Numbered from the stretch's first letter, positions 9,183 through 21,038 are shown. The stretch is DNA of 64,000 bases from Cephalotus follicularis (GCA_001972305.1 BDDD01002865.1:1-64000); one strand, 5' to 3'. The notes: generated by a model from the letters alone, not told the origin. Program-made: numbers and translations.

Positions 9183-10882
9183 ATTCGACTATGAGAAGGA
9201 TATCACCTACTCTTCTCCACCAATATTTAACCTTTTTCCCTGCGTGTGTTGTTGCTACACGAAAAAGGTTTGTCTTGCATAGGCCTTTCTGGCCTGATTG
9301 TGATCGCTTCCAGACGCGATCCCTCCAAAAATGGTGTGTATCACACCTCTAGGTTGTTACTCCTCTCTCTGCCATGGAGCTTATTCTCTATGCTGCCTTC
9401 TTCACTGGGGAGCATCCCTATCCACATACTTCCTCAGATGACCCTTGTGGATCGGGTCCTCTATCTGATTTTTTAACTGCCTACACTCCTCCATATCATG
9501 ACCATGATCACGGTGGTATTGGCAATACTTGTTTGAGTCCTTCAAGATCTCAACAGAGCTGGCCACTAGATTGGAACTTTTTCCTTCTCCACTGCAAGGA
9601 TTTTGGTCAACGTCTCTAAGAGAAGGGAGAAAGTATCGTAATTGGGGATTGATGATCCCCTTTTTGGTGAATCTTCCCTATTGGAGAGTTTGTAACTCAG
9701 GTCATCTTTCGTTAGCTCTGGTCCCCCATTTCCTCTTCTGCTTCTTCCCTTGACCACTTCTTGGTTGCTTTGCCTTCTCCTGATAATCAGACTGGGAGGT
9801 CTTCTCCTTTCTAGCCGCTAGACCATCCTCTGCATTTACATACTTTTTAGCTCTTCTAAGGATGTTTGAAATATCTAGAGCAAGCTTCTTTATCAGAGAG
9901 AAAGTGAAAGTTGAGTTATCTCTCAGTCCACTATTCATGTTGCCAGAGCAAAGGAGGGTTCAAGGTCCTTTACCATCAAAGATTCCTTGTTGAATCAAAT
10001 CAAGTAGTCTCTAAGGGATTCATTTTTTCCTTGAACCACATTGATCAAATGATTAGAGTTCTTTTTATGGGTGGTGCTGTTAAGGAATTTCGTGATGAAC
10101 ATCTCACTGAATTGCTCGAAGTTTGCCAATGACTTCGGGGGAAAAATGGAGTACCACGTCTGAGCCGCACCCGTAAAGGTTGCAGAAAGTCCTCAGCAAA
10201 GGATTGCGTCTAAAGCTTGGTGCACCAACATGATCTGGGTGTAATACCTCATGTGCTGTATCGGGTCAGAGGCCCCATCATATTCTCTGAACATCGGGAA
10301 CCTGAACCCTATTGGCACAGGCTTCCTCAGTATCTCTAAAGCGAAAGGAGTGCAGTTTATGTTCCGAACCTCTGAAGGATATCACTTCGTATGCTAGGCT
10401 CCTCTGAGCCTTTTCTTCATCTCTGCAAACTTCCTATTCATGGTCTGCTCGATATCTTCTTGGTCCCTAGACTTACTAGAGACTTGCGATGGCGATGTGG
10501 TTACTCTGACCTAGTAGTTTGACCTGCTCCTCAGCCATGATTCAATCCTACGAGATGCGTAGGAACGTGCACGGGGCTCATCTTCGTCTGTGTAGTAGTA
10601 TGAGTAGTCTTCCTCCATTGGATCTTGCTCTGATAGGTCCTGCTGGGGATCATAATTATAATCCCTTGCACTAAAGGACTCTGCTCTCAGAGATGTACTT
10701 GGTGAACTTGAGGTTGTGTTTGTTCTAGGGCTGGTTGGCTTTTTAGCCTAATTTTGGCTTGTCAAATTGTTTGCCAGCAAAGGAGTGAGCCTCCCCATCT
10801 CTTGGAGGAGCTGGTTAAATTGTGAACTGGTGAGAGAAGTTTGACAGGGAGCGGCAGTAGGGTTGGTTTTCTTCGGAGGCAT
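9183..10882 (-). pseudogene. TAT-A gag, degraded
   Basis: The start codon at 10880-10882 follows the LTR and PBS and begins MPPKKTNPTAAPC. Downstream, the capsid region reads YDGASDPIQHMRYYTQ, then LSATFTGAAQTWYS, then EMFITKFLNSTTHKKNSNHL (about 10280-10030). This is the standard gag core of Tat/Athila-type gypsy elements (GAAQTWF, FEQLSEKF, HKKNSSHL). A basic segment (RRAKKYVNAEDGLAARK, about 9850-9800) follows, then a linker with HTIFGG (about 9330). At least five in-frame stops are visible, most explainable by C-to-T changes in CAG, CGA or TGG. The first 375 bases are present again at 22299-22676. Confidence 0.8.
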
Positions 10883-10909
10883 TATTGAAACAAATCACAT
10901 CGCGTTTCC

Positions 10910-10925
10910 CACAGACGGCGCCAAC
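10910..10925 (-). other. Primer-binding site of TAT-A
   Basis: Directly inside the LTR, on the minus strand, is GTTGGCGCCGTCTGTGG. A TGGCGCC-type primer-binding site is usual for Tat/Athila gypsy elements. The gag ATG lies about 45 bases downstream. The same site is repeated at 22704-22719. Confidence 0.7.
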
Positions 10926-11408
10926 TGTTGATGCGAAAATCAACTTCACAACAGTCCTCCACGTGTGGAGGTTTGATTTGTTGGGAAAAGTGTAGGATGG
11001 TCCGAAGAATGTACTTGGTTTTGGTTCTCTGGTCTTCCCTGCACACAAAAGGTAAACTATCAAAAGTCTAGGAGCTTTTACTCCTGTGGACACTCCGATA
11101 CTTAAGTTAGTTGATAGTAGAGAATATAATAAGAGTATGGTGAATTTTCTGACACCCACCCCCCCCATTGTCTTTCTTGAAGGTATTTATAGCCTTACCT
11201 GACTGTAATTGTCTCTGAACTGCTAGCATCATAGAGGAGATCATGGGTCCCCTGAATTTAGCCAAAATTCTCTGCCACTTGCTCCTTCTAGAATGGAGGA
11301 GTTATCTCTCCCATTATGACCATGATCTTGGGCAGTTTGCCCATGTGTATAGGGCTCCAAGTGACATGTGTCAGTGTCTTATTTATATAGGAATTTTCCC
11401 ATATCACA
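10926..11408 (-). mobile_element. TAT-A 5' LTR, 483 bp
   Basis: Read on the minus strand it runs from TGTGATATGGG to CGCATCAACA and is followed by the PBS and gag. Its inner part contains TTATTTATATAGG. The second copy at 22720-23202 has the same length and is nearly identical, being part of the segmental duplication. The diverged 3' LTR is at 968-1191. A 117-residue frame over this LTR (10815-11168, -) is just LTR plus PBS plus the gag start. Confidence 0.85.
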
Positions 11409-13089
11409 TGCTATGACTGTCTCATTAACATAAGATTATACATTGTCTCTAGCTAGTCCTTGTGTAACATGGATACCATTGTTAACTGATAGTTGCAATA
11501 AGTTAAAATGATTGAATGATGGGATGAGTGCCTATACGTAGTTAGCACTGTTTTATATAATGAACCGGACCGTAAAATGAATCAGATCTGACCCCCGGTT
11601 AATCTAGTCAATTAAAAAAATAATTTTTTGTAAGTAAAGTTAGATCGGTCAAACACGGTTGATCGGGTCGGGTCAACCGGTGTAATCTAGGTTTGATCGG
11701 TCAAGTAACTAAAAAATTTATCCTTTTGAATAAAAAAATATTGTTTTTCTTAACGATCGGATCGGAGCTAGATACCTAGGCGAGTTGAGGTCTGATTCGA
11801 GTTTTAAAACATTGTAAAATAGCCTAATTAATTATTGTTATGAACATGAAAGATTGTTGAGAGAAAAATTCCAAAAGAAAAAAATTGATTGGTTAACATC
11901 AATCCTCTTTTTTTTTTTTGGTCTATAGTTAATATGAGCTCGCAAAGTTAACAAAACTTTAAAATAAAAAACATAAAAAAAGAAGGTTACTATATTATAT
12001 GAAAAAATTCTCGTATATCTTCAGTACATAAGTCACGTGGTATACTTAATAAATAGTACATAATCATATAAATATTAACTATTTATTTTGTCTTTTATTT
12101 TATAGATAAATTTTATTTATTATATTTATGTGACTATATATTATTGGTTAAATGCATTACTCTGAATATATACAAGAATTACTCTATTATATGGATCCAA
12201 GACTCATAAAATTGGCAACGAAGGCCTCCAAGACACATGATTGGAAACACATTTGGCATTACGTTACGTAATGATAAAAAGAGAAACAAAAAAAAGAGAA
12301 CAAAAAGAACCAATTATAATTAAGTACTCCTTTTCTTAACTATTAAGTCAGGACAATGTATTCTATTTTTGTTAGATGATTTGATTCAGATCTTAACTAT
12401 TTGGTGGATACGTTTTGATCCTAAATCTTGAGTCCGTAACTCTCTATAATTCACAAAGTAGAAAAACGGATAAAAAACATTAGGGTAAGATTTGAACTCA
12501 AAATCTCTAATCACTCGTTTATAAGTAGTTCTTGAATTCAAAATCTTTAATCTTTAAGTTTACAACTAGTTCTAAATTAACAATATCTTCTAGAAATGGT
12601 TTATTATGAAATATTTAAGGCCAACCACTAAATGAGATATTCTATTTCTACCCATTAAAATATCATCACTATTCTTGAATGAGATATTCTTGAACCAGAA
12701 TAATGATTCAATTATTCTCAATCTTTTTGCTACATCCTTGAAATTATTATCAAATTAAGAAGGAAAAAATATGGAAGAGAATTAAAGTGAGATTGTTTGT
12801 CAACGACTTAATAGCCCACAATTAATAAACCTCAAACTAACATACACTATACGGGTATTGACATGACCCAAAAACTAATTTTTTTTATGTGATATTATTT
12901 AAAAAAAAAATGGATTAAAGTACAGATGTTATTGAATTTTATTAAGGGTGTACCCTCTAGGGAGGTAATCCTACCATTTTTGTTCAAAGTAAAAAAATTA
13001 AAATTGGATTAAAGTACAGACGCTTAGACATGTTGGCCTTTACACGTGTCAAAAATGAGTCCAACACATTCTTTGTATAACACATATTC
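11409..13089. other. AT-rich non-coding stretch between Tat LTR and COP-D-type LTR
   Basis: No gene is recognised. From about 11550 to 11800 there is a CCGGT/GATCGGTCAA-rich part (AACCGGACCG, GGTTGATCGGGTCGGGTCAACC) resembling a short dispersed repeat. From about 12055 to 12145 lies a roughly 90-base segment whose reverse complement occurs after each COP-C LTR. At 12925-13020 the words ATTGGATTAAAGTACAGA occur twice, around about 100 bases absent from copy 2. The same stretch is repeated at 23203-24784. Confidence 0.6.
13085..13089. repeat. Target-site duplication TATTC of CHR-B
   Basis: TATTC precedes the 5' LTR and recurs at 18242-18246 after the 3' LTR. The unoccupied equivalent is visible in copy 2 near 24780 (ACACATGATCACTTCTCC), where no element is present. 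Confidence 0.9.
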
Positions 13090-13979
13090 TGTGACGACCT
13101 GAATTCCCTTTTGTATTGTTCATGCATACATCGTACCGTATTGTACCGTATTGGACCGTACTGAACAGTATTGAATTGAGGTATTCTTATACCTATTGAT
13201 ATTGCATTGATCATATGCATGTATAGTCGGGATTCTGGGTTGAGTTTCGGAATTGTATCTCCATCGACAAGGACAGTGATTACAAGTAGTGGCTTACCGA
13301 TTGAACAAGAAACCAGCGGATTGTTGGGCGATTTCAGCCGATTGATCGATCGTTAGCTCAACTTTTGAAACTTCAGTGAAAGGTAGGACTTCTTTACCGA
13401 ATTGCCTATCGCTTTATTGATTGATTGACTGAATTGAATGATTGAATTGAAATGAATTGTAAAAACAAGGGTTTTTATTGTTTTCCTTGACCCAATGGAT
13501 CTAGGATGATTGAAGTGTTAAATTGAAGGTTATAACTAGTTTTACTAACCTTAAAGACTGATTTTTAACCCTTGGTTTCTTAAAGAATGGATTTGATTGG
13601 GTTTTGGCTTGAAAATTGCTGGTTTTCTACAGAAAAATCGGCCATTTCCAGCAAAGACGTCGATCCCGGTTTGACTACACGTTTGCTTGGGCACCGCAGA
13701 GCTGATTGACATATTGTTGTGAAAGATGGAAATGTAATGTAATGTATTGATATATTGTATTGAAAGATTGATAATGTATTGAAAAAGACTAGTATTGTAC
13801 AGGATTTGTATTGTATAAGATTGATGCTGCATTGCTTTATGCTGATGGATTTGTATTGTATCTTCCGCAACTGATATGTATTGCAAAGTTTTAACGTTTT
13901 CCGCTAGTCCCGACCATTGTATTATGTTTTGGATTGAGAGTAATTCCACGTGTCCGCCCTGCGGGCGCGGGGTGTTACA
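13090..13979 (+). mobile_element. CHR-B 5' LTR
   Basis: An 890-bp LTR from TGTGACGACCTG to GGGGTGTTACA, followed after three bases by a Met-initiator-type PBS. The inner part is rich in GTATTGTAT-like runs. Two overlapping minus-strand frames here are rich in Ile/Gln and reflect base composition, not genes. Confidence 0.88.
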
Positions 13980-13982
13980 GTA

Positions 13983-13994
13983 TGGTATCAGAGA
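13983..13994 (+). other. CHR-B primer-binding site
   Basis: TGGTATCAGAGA is the expected complement of the 3' end of plant initiator methionine tRNA, placed right after the LTR. Confidence 0.85.
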
Positions 13995-14132
13995 CATTGG
14001 TCGGCCTGCTAGTTAAGTATATTAATGCGATGATTGAGATTGACTGAATGGATTTGCATGATATGTGTTGTTGCTTATTCATGCTATTGTTATTGGAAAA
14101 GAGATTGATATTGGAATTGAAAGTAATTACAT

Positions 14133-15253
14133 ATGATCATCCCGTTGTTGAGCCGTTTCCTAAAGTTGCAGCCTCCAGCATCTGTAGGACTTCCTGATCC
14201 TACCCTTGCTGAGTCTTGGCTAACCCATTTGGAGAAGATCCTAGAGATCATGGGATGTGATGATGAACAGAGATTGGCATTGGCAGTGTATATGCTCCAA
14301 GGAGAAGTTGAGCACTGGTGGGCTATGGTCAATATAGATTGAACAAGGAATGGTACAGTCCGCTCTTGGGTTGCCTTCAAATAAGAATGCTATGCAAGGT
14401 ACTACCCTCAGGTAGAAATAGACAGAAGAGAGATTGAATTTGATAACTTGGTACAAGGAAGCATGACAGTTGCTGAGTATGAGGCGAGGTTCACGCAGCT
14501 AGCCCGATCCGCCCCGTACTTAGTGGATAGCCAAGAGCGTAGAGCAAAGAAGTTCCTTCGGGGACTGAGATTGGATTTGAGGAGGCAACTGACCCCCTTC
14601 GGGTTGACCTCCATATCGGATATTTCTTCCCGAGCTTTGCAGCTTGAGGATGTTGCAGCTGAGGCTAAACGTATGAGAAATATAGCCTGTACCAGGCCTA
14701 CTCCTTCTTCTTGGCAGAGTGGTAGTGACAGTGGTAGTGCTAAATCACAGAAGACTGATTGTAGCCCCTCACCTGGTTCTCAGGGTAGCAATCAGGATAG
14801 CGGGAATCCGTCCCGTTCTCGAAGGAGAGGCAGATCGAGGAACGCACCCCGAGGAGACCGATCTTCAGCACCTAGTCGGGGTACACCCTCCAGACTTTCT
14901 GGGAGCGGTAATCAGAGTGCTACGGTTCCTTGTGTGCATTGTCAGAAGGCCAACCATACTTCTAAGAATTGTAGATGGTTCTTGGGCCATTGCTTGGTTT
15001 GTGATGGTTCCGACCACTTTGCCAGAGATTGTCCTCGGAGTTTTCGTCCTAGAGGATTTGATCAGACACAGCGGGCACCGCCTCCACCAGGACCGACAGC
15101 TAGTGTACCGTCTTCTTCCCATGGGACTTCGCAGTCTAGGGGGAAGCAGCCTATGAGTTCTGCTCCGACAGTTCAGGCTAGAGTGTTTGCTATGGAACCG
15201 AGTGCTGCAGTGGGATCCGATGTTGTGATTGGAGGTACCATTCGACTCTTTTA
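14133..15253 (+). pseudogene. CHR-B gag
   Basis: The frame opens MIIPLLSRFLKLQPP and has the retrotransposon gag core (WLTHLEKILEIMGC, then GEVEHWWAMV, AEYEARFTQLARSAPYLV, KKFLRGLRLDLRRQL). A Ser/Arg-rich linker follows, then two CCHC zinc knuckles: CVHCQKANHTSKNC and CLVCDGSDHFARDC. Two in-frame stops (TGA near 14340, TAA near 14382) split the frame, which otherwise stays in register to 15253. The product would form the capsid and bind RNA. As it stands only the downstream part from 14448 is open, so this is treated as a pseudogene. Confidence 0.85.
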
Positions 15254-15257
15254 GCTT

Positions 15258-15570
15258 CCAACATAGGTTCTTCTTGATCCAGGTTCATCCCATTCATTCA
15301 TTGCATTGCATTTTTGTCTCCCATGTTGGTTTGAGGCCTGAGTACCTTCCTTTCTTGATGGAGGTATCCGCACCTCTCGGTGAGTCAGCAACCACTGATC
15401 GAGTGTGTAGAGATTGTATTGTTGAGATTGATGATCGTTGCTTATTAGCCGATCTTATTGTTTTACCGATGGATTGCCTAGATGTGATTCTTGGCATGGA
15501 TTGGTTGTCTGCTAACTTTGCTCAGGTGGATCGTCATCGGAATGTAGTGGTTTTTAGTCCTCCGGGATGA
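15258..15570 (+). pseudogene. CHR-B aspartic protease
   Basis: The frame around 15268 reads VLLDPGSSHSFI, the retropepsin active site with Pro in place of the Ser/Thr after the catalytic Asp. The C-terminal part, in a different frame from 15361, reads MEVSAPLGESATTDRVCRDC and ends VILGMDWLSANFAQVD, the normal end of a Ty3-gypsy protease. The active-site change and the frameshift make activity unlikely. Confidence 0.75.
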
Positions 15571-15603
15571 CCACCTTTTCGGTTTCTTGGCACCTAAGAG
15601 CCA

Positions 15604-16625
15604 TTGTTTGTTCCGATGATTTCGGCTTTGCATGCGGACAAATTGTTACGACAGGGATGCCAGAGGTTTCTGGCACATGTGCTCGATACTGACAGATGGC
15701 GGCCGGAACTGGAGGATATTCCAGTGGTTTGCGAGTTCGGAGATGTTTTTCCTCTGGATTTGACATCGTTACCGCCAGACAGAGAGATAGAGTTTGTGAC
15801 TGATTTGATACCAGGAACTGCACCGATTTCTCGAGCACCGTACCGAATGACACCGATAGAATTGAAAGAGTTAAAGATACAGTTACGAAATCTTATGGAC
15901 AAAGGCTTTTTAAGACCTAGTGCTTCACCCTGGGGAGCACCTGTTCTTTTGTCAAGAAGAAAGATCGATCGCTCCGTATGTGTATTGATTACCGATAGCT
16001 CAACAAAGTTACAGTGAAGAATAAGTACCCTCTACTGCACATTGATGAGCTGTTCGATCAGCTTAGAGGAGCGACAGTGTTTTCTAGCTCGACTTGAGAT
16101 CGGGCTACCACCAGTTGAAAGTCAGACCGGAATTTTTTTTCCGAAGACGACTTTCAGATCGAGATGTGGCCATTATGAGTCCTTAGTTATACCTTTTGGT
16201 GTGACTAATGCTCCTGCGGCTTTCATGGACCTGATGAACCAAGTGTTCAGGTAGTATTTGGATCAGTTCATTGTAGTGTTCATTGATGACCTCTTGGTCT
16301 ATTCCAGGACCGATGAGGAGCATGCCCAGTACCTCTACTTTGTACTGTAAACTTTGAGGGATCATCGATTGTATGCCAAATTCGACAAGTACGAGTTTTG
16401 GCTATCGGAGGTTGCTTTTCTTGAGCATATTGTTTCTGGTAATGGTTTATCAGTGGATCCATCGAAAGTGGAGGCAGTGAAAAAAAAAATTGAAAACGAC
16501 CGACGAATGCTTCCGAAGTTCGCAGCTTCTTGGGTTTAGCAGGGTATTATCGTCGGTTTGTTGAGGGATCTTCCCGTATAGCTACAGTATTGACCAGATT
16601 GACACAGAAAAACACTGCCCTTGTG
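15604..16625 (+). pseudogene. CHR-B reverse transcriptase
   Basis: RT landmarks occur in order: PVVCEFGDVFPLDLTSLPPD, FLRPSASPWGAPVLL, a frameshifted palm start (15960-16020), [20 protein letters not shown], and the active site [11 protein letters not shown] near 16280. The thumb follows with [18 protein letters not shown] and [12 protein letters not shown]. Frames change around 15950, 16040 and 16500 and stops are present (for example TAG at 16252 and TAA near 16348). The sequence stops at about 16625, where RNase H should begin and is absent. Confidence 0.83.
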
Positions 16626-16634
16626 TGGTAGTGA

Positions 16635-17640
16635 TTGCAGAGAGTGGCTACTGTTATTGATGAAAGATTGAAACCCGATTTCTCCCTATCTACGGATGGG
16701 TTATTGACATACAAGAACAGAGTTTGCATTCCAGCCGATAGCGAGTTGAGGGAAGAGCTTCTTTCTCAAGCTCATAAATCTTGTCTCTCTGTCCATCCAG
16801 GGAGTACGAAGATGTATCGTGACCTAAAACTTAGCTATTGGTGGACTGTAATGAACAGAGAAATCGTAGAGTTTGTATCGAGATGCCTCACTTGTCAGCA
16901 AGTTAAGGCAGAGCACCTGAGACCGACAGGCTTGCTTCAGCCTTTGCTCATTCCCGAGTGAAAATGGGAGCACATTACCATGGATTTCGTGTCTGGGTTG
17001 CCTCTGACTCGTGACAGACATGATGGTATATGGGTTGTGGTCGATCGACTCACGAAGTCAGCCCACTTTCTACCGTTTTGGATGACTTATTCTAGAGAAA
17101 AGTTGTCTAGATTGTTCATGAAAGAGATTGTTAAAGCACATGGAGCTCCTGTCAGCATTTTTCGGACCGAGACTCTTTCTTTACTTCCTGGTTTTGGAGG
17201 AAGTTACAGGTAGCTATGGGTACAGAGTTGAGTTTCAGCACTGCTTTTCATCCCCAACAGATGGCTCCCTATGAAGCCCTATATGGTAGGAAGTGCCGAT
17301 CACCAGTTTTTTGGGATCAGGTCGGTGAAAAGAGTATTTTGGGGCCAGAGATTGTACAGATTACCGCAGAGAAAGTGAAATTGATTAGAGACCGATTGAT
17401 TGTTGCACAGAGTAGACAGAAAAGCTATGCTAATGTTCTTCGTAGAGGCTTGGAGTTTAGTGTTGGTGACCATGTTTTCCTCAAAGTGTCGCCCACTAAA
17501 GGAGTCATGAGAGTCGGAAAGAAATAAAATCTTTCTCCTCGTTTTATTGGACCTTTCGAGGTATTGGATCGGATTGGCCGACTTGCTTACAGGCTTGCCT
17601 TGCCTCCAGCATTGTCGGGAGTGCATGATGTGTTCCATGT
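16635..17640 (+). pseudogene. CHR-B integrase, with core deletion
   Basis: An HHCC zinc-binding N-terminus is present (LSQAHKSCLSVHPGSTKMY ... RCLTCQQVKAEH). The catalytic core begins at MDFVSGLPLTRDRHDGIWVV with the first Asp and continues to FSTAFHPQ. It then jumps directly to MAPYEALYGRKCRSP (17262), so the usual roughly 45-50 residue stretch carrying the catalytic Glu is missing. The C-terminal part has VGDHVFLKVSP and, after a stop, [12 protein letters not shown] and [14 protein letters not shown]. Strand transfer would be impossible with this protein. Confidence 0.83.
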
Positions 17641-17913
17641 TTCTCAGTTGAGGAGGTATGTTTGAGATCCTTCACACATCTTTGAGTATGGTCAGATTCA
17701 GCTGGAACCTGACTTATTGTTTACAAAAGACTCCTATACAGATTGTTGACCGACAGATCAGAGTATTGAGGAACAAGACCATCCCTTTGGTCAGTGTTCT
17801 ATGGCTGTGTCAAGGTTCTTTGGAGTAACCCCATTCTTCGGGGTGGGGCTGTGTTGTACCTTTGTGTGCGGCATAGGTAGGGCAGCAGGTAGCAGTGGAC
17901 AGAAGGACTGAAG
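17641..17913 (+). other. CHR-B pol end and 3' untranslated region
   Basis: The sequence continues with motifs normally leading into a chromodomain (IQLEPDLLF near 17700, then VLRNKTIPLV-like words out of frame near 17765). The chromodomain itself is too broken to assert. The end joins directly to the middle of the LTR, so the PPT and LTR start were lost in the deletion that truncated the 3' LTR. Confidence 0.5.
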
Positions 17914-18241
17914 ACCGGTTTGACTACAAGTTTGCTTGGGCACCGCAGAGCTGATTGACATATTGTTGTGAAAGATGGAAATGTAATGTAATGTATTGAG
18001 ATATTGTATTGAAAGATTGATAATGTATTGAAAAAGACTAGTATTGTACAGGATTTGTATTGTATAAGATTGATGTTGCATTGCTTTATGCTGATGGATT
18101 TGTATTGTATCTTCCGCAACTGATATGTATTGCAAAGTTTTAAAGTTTTCCGCATTTTTATATTGTTAGTCCTGACCATTGTATTGTGTTTTGGATTGAG
18201 AGTAATGCCACGTGTCCGCCCTGCGGGCGTGGGGTGTTACA
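17914..18241 (+). mobile_element. CHR-B 3' LTR, 5'-truncated
   Basis: It matches 13665-13979 from CCGGTTTGACTACA to the terminal GGGTGTTACA with only a few differences, including one extra block (ATTTTTATATTG-like). The right edge is exact and followed by TSD TATTC. Confidence 0.88.
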
Positions 18242-18246
18242 TATTC

Positions 18247-19596
18247 ACTTCTCCAGGAAAACAACCAGCAATAACTCAAATGAGTCCTACTCATTTTAGT
18301 AATGCCACATATCCATTCGAATATTAATTAAATAAGATCAAGCAAATGTATTACAATTTAACGATGACACAATTCGTAAAATTCACCTAACTAATATCTG
18401 ATTTTATAATTGTCACCAAGACTAAATATGTCTAACATATTTATGAAGAAATCATTATCGGGCAAGGACCCTTTAAAATCCCAGTTAAAATCGGTGATGT
18501 TCATAAATTACCGAAATACCCTTAGAGTTCGGTTAAGCCATTCTAAATAGTCTCAGACATATTTAAAATGCTTTCGGACTAATATCCAATATTTTCCAGA
18601 TGAAAAAATTAATTTAATTAATTTTTTCATAATTTATTACACACCGTAGTAACGCGAGACTTTTTAAGTCGTCGGTTCACGTGTACTATAATCCCTGTCA
18701 TACTTGGCCCCGATTGAGGTCTAGGGTAAGGATACGTGTCAACCCTAGATAATACCTCAATGGCTAAAATATCTGATCATTACTAGGACCTTTGGCAGAC
18801 TCTCCGAAATTCTAATTTCCAGTCCACCTCAACCTTGGCCAAAGATTTCATGAGTCCAAAGTACAATTAGACCATAATAGGGCCGATCACCTTCGCTCAA
18901 GTGTGACAATCCCATATTGCGCACCCGCTTATATTCGTATAGATTCGATCATACCCAAAGACCACCTGATTGTCAGCCCTGCGCGAGAACTGGGTAAGGT
19001 GGAGATCAAAACATAACCATCTCCATACAATATAGAGCAGTCGCTCAGGTCTAAGGATCAGACGAGTTCGTGAACTCGCTAAGTGACTAGCACTTATACA
19101 CAACCGCAACAAGTAGGAGTCACTATTGACACGAGAATAACGACTATCTAAATAGTGTCTCCTACGCAGGTCCAGTTCAGTGTACACGCTTATAGCGCAC
19201 ACCTCGTATTTGCCCTAGTGTTGCAACACAGATGGTAGTGAGAGAATCTATCCTCCGATTCCCAAAAGCAGGCATCATACGCGCAAGTCTATCCGGTTCA
19301 CTAATGCCCACAAAGTGAACCTATGACTTGGAACTAATTCGACATAAGGAATAAGGTAACCAATCTCACTGCCTCCATGCTTGGCATCTAACCTTATGTT
19401 AGGGCATCACAAGCGTAAGTAGGTTTATATAGACTACTTCGATTATATGATAAAACACAAGTGATATTGCCATATTGCCATATAAATTATAAACAAAATA
19501 GCACATGTCATATATCTGGAATAAGACTGCTTATATACACAGATAGGTTCGATACAAAAGCTCATCCAATGGCTTATCAGGTCACCATATCTAACA
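18247..19596 (-). mobile_element. COP-D-type LTR fragment (copy 1)
   Basis: On the minus strand it begins TGTTAGATATGGTGACC at 19596 and follows the COP-D LTR at 45587 block by block. Shared blocks include TGACATGTGCTATT, the CACTTGTGTTTTATCA block, GTGTCGAATTAGTTCCAAG, ATTGTATGGAGA, GAATGGCTTAACCGAAC and ATTATAAAATCAGATATT. Towards 18247 it diverges and seems to continue on the other side of CHR-B, ending at an unclear point near 13000. It abuts the COP-C RT sequence. No PBS is present and the 3' end was not located, so whether it is a solo LTR is undecided. Confidence 0.72.
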
Positions 19597-21038
19597 ACAA
19601 ATGGGTTTATAAGACTAAAAGGGATTCCAAAGGGAAGATTGAGAGGTTTAAAGCCAGATTGGTAACCAAGGGATTTACACAGAGAGAAGGAATAGACTAT
19701 AATGAAACTTTCTCTCCAGTCTCTTCGAAGGACTCTCTCAGGATAATTATGGCATTAATAGCTCATTTTGATTTGGAGTTACACCAGATGGATGTAAAAA
19801 CCGCATTCCTGAACAATAATCTTGATGAGGAGGTCTATATGGTGCAACATGAAGGTTTTGCAGTTGATGATAATGATCATCTTGTTTCTAGACTCAAGAA
19901 GTCTATATATGGTCTCAAACAAGCTTCGAGACAGTGGTACTTTAGGTTTGATGATGTTGTGACTTCTTTCGGTTTTAAAGAAAATCCGGTGGATCAGTGT
20001 ATATATCACAAGGTCAGTGGGAGAAAATTCATTATTCTTGTGCTCTACGTGGATGATATCTTGTTAGCAAGCAATGATCTAGGCATGCTACATATAACCA
20101 AGCAGATGTTGTCTAGTGAGTTTGACATGAAGGACCTTGGTGATGCTTCTTTTGTCCTTGGCATTTAGATTCATAGATGTCGTTCTCGCTATCTGTTGAG
20201 TTTATCTCAAATGGCTTATATTGATCGCGTTTTGGAGAGATTCAGTATGTTGGATTACAAACCAGGGAATGTTCCTGTTCTCAAAGGTGATAAGCTGAAC
20301 TTGTTACAGTGTCATAAGAATGATGTTGAAAGGGAAACGATGAAGAAAGTGCCTTATGCTAGTGCAGTTTGGAGCATCATGTATGCTCAAGTATGTACTA
20401 GGCCGGATATTGCTTTTGCAGTAGGACTTCTTGACAGGTATCAGTCTAACCCTGGTCATGATCAATGGGTAGCTGCCAAGAAGGTCTTACTATACTTGAA
20501 AGAGACAAGAGATTATATATTGACTTATAGGCGGGTTGATGATTTACGGTTAGTGGGTTTTACAGATTCTGACTTTGCTGGTTGTCAGGATATCAGGAAA
20601 TCCACATCAGGTTATGTTTTTATGATGGTGGATAGAGCAGTATCTTGGAAAAGTGCAAAGCAAACATCGATTGCTTCCTCGACCATGCATGCAGAGTTTG
20701 TAGCATGCTATGGAGCAGCTACGCAGGCAGTTTGATTCATGAATTTTATGAGGACATTCACTGTTGTTGATTTTGTGTCTGGGCCTATCCGGTTGTACTG
20801 TGATAACAGCTCTGCTGTATTATTTATTAATAATAATAAAGTTATCACATGGTCTAAACACATACAGATAAAGTACTTAACCATCAAGAAAAATGTTAAG
20901 AATGGTGACGTTACAGTAGAGCATATTAGTACAGAGGATATGGTTGCTGATTCCTTAACTAAAGGCCTTCGTCCTTGTATTTATGAGAGACATGTTGCTA
21001 GTATGGGCTTGGTTGCATCATGGGATACGCTTGTTTAG
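19597..21038 (+). pseudogene. COP-C reverse transcriptase-RNase H (Ty1-copia), copy 1
   Basis: The frame starts abruptly after the LTR fragment with NNKWVYKTKR and runs through [51 protein letters not shown] and the active site VLYVDDILLASN, then FDMKDLGDASFVLGI. RNase H follows with GFTDSDFAGCQDIRKSTSGY, SWKSAKQTSIASSTMHAEF, IRLYCDNSSAVLF and ADSLTKGL. gag, protease and integrase are missing. In-frame stops TAG (20166-20168) and TGA (20733-20735) correspond to CAG (Gln) and TGG (Trp) in copy 2, so they arose after the duplication. The YVDD site is intact. Confidence 0.88.

Larger units (their letters stand above)
13090..18241 (+). mobile_element. CHR-B, chromovirus-type Ty3-gypsy element with internal deletions
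   Basis: A complete insertion with LTRs, PBS and the gag-PR-RT-IN order of Ty3-gypsy, TSD TATTC. RNase H and part of the integrase core are deleted, and the 3' LTR is 5'-truncated (328 of 890 bases). The end of pol (VGDHVFLKVSP, then [26 protein letters not shown]) is of the kind found in plant chromoviruses. Homologous parts of the two LTRs differ at roughly eight positions in 315 plus one indel, so the insertion is fairly young. It could only move with help from another element. Confidence 0.88.

Noticed and set aside
10815..11168. 117-residue minus-strand frame, also seen at 22609-22962
   Set aside because: Perfect recurrence made it look conserved, but it spans the Tat LTR, PBS and gag start in a wrong frame and recurs only because of the segmental duplication.
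13551..13997. 148-residue minus-strand frame repeated at 17791-18135
   Set aside because: It is the CHR-B LTR read backwards and appears twice only because there are two LTRs.
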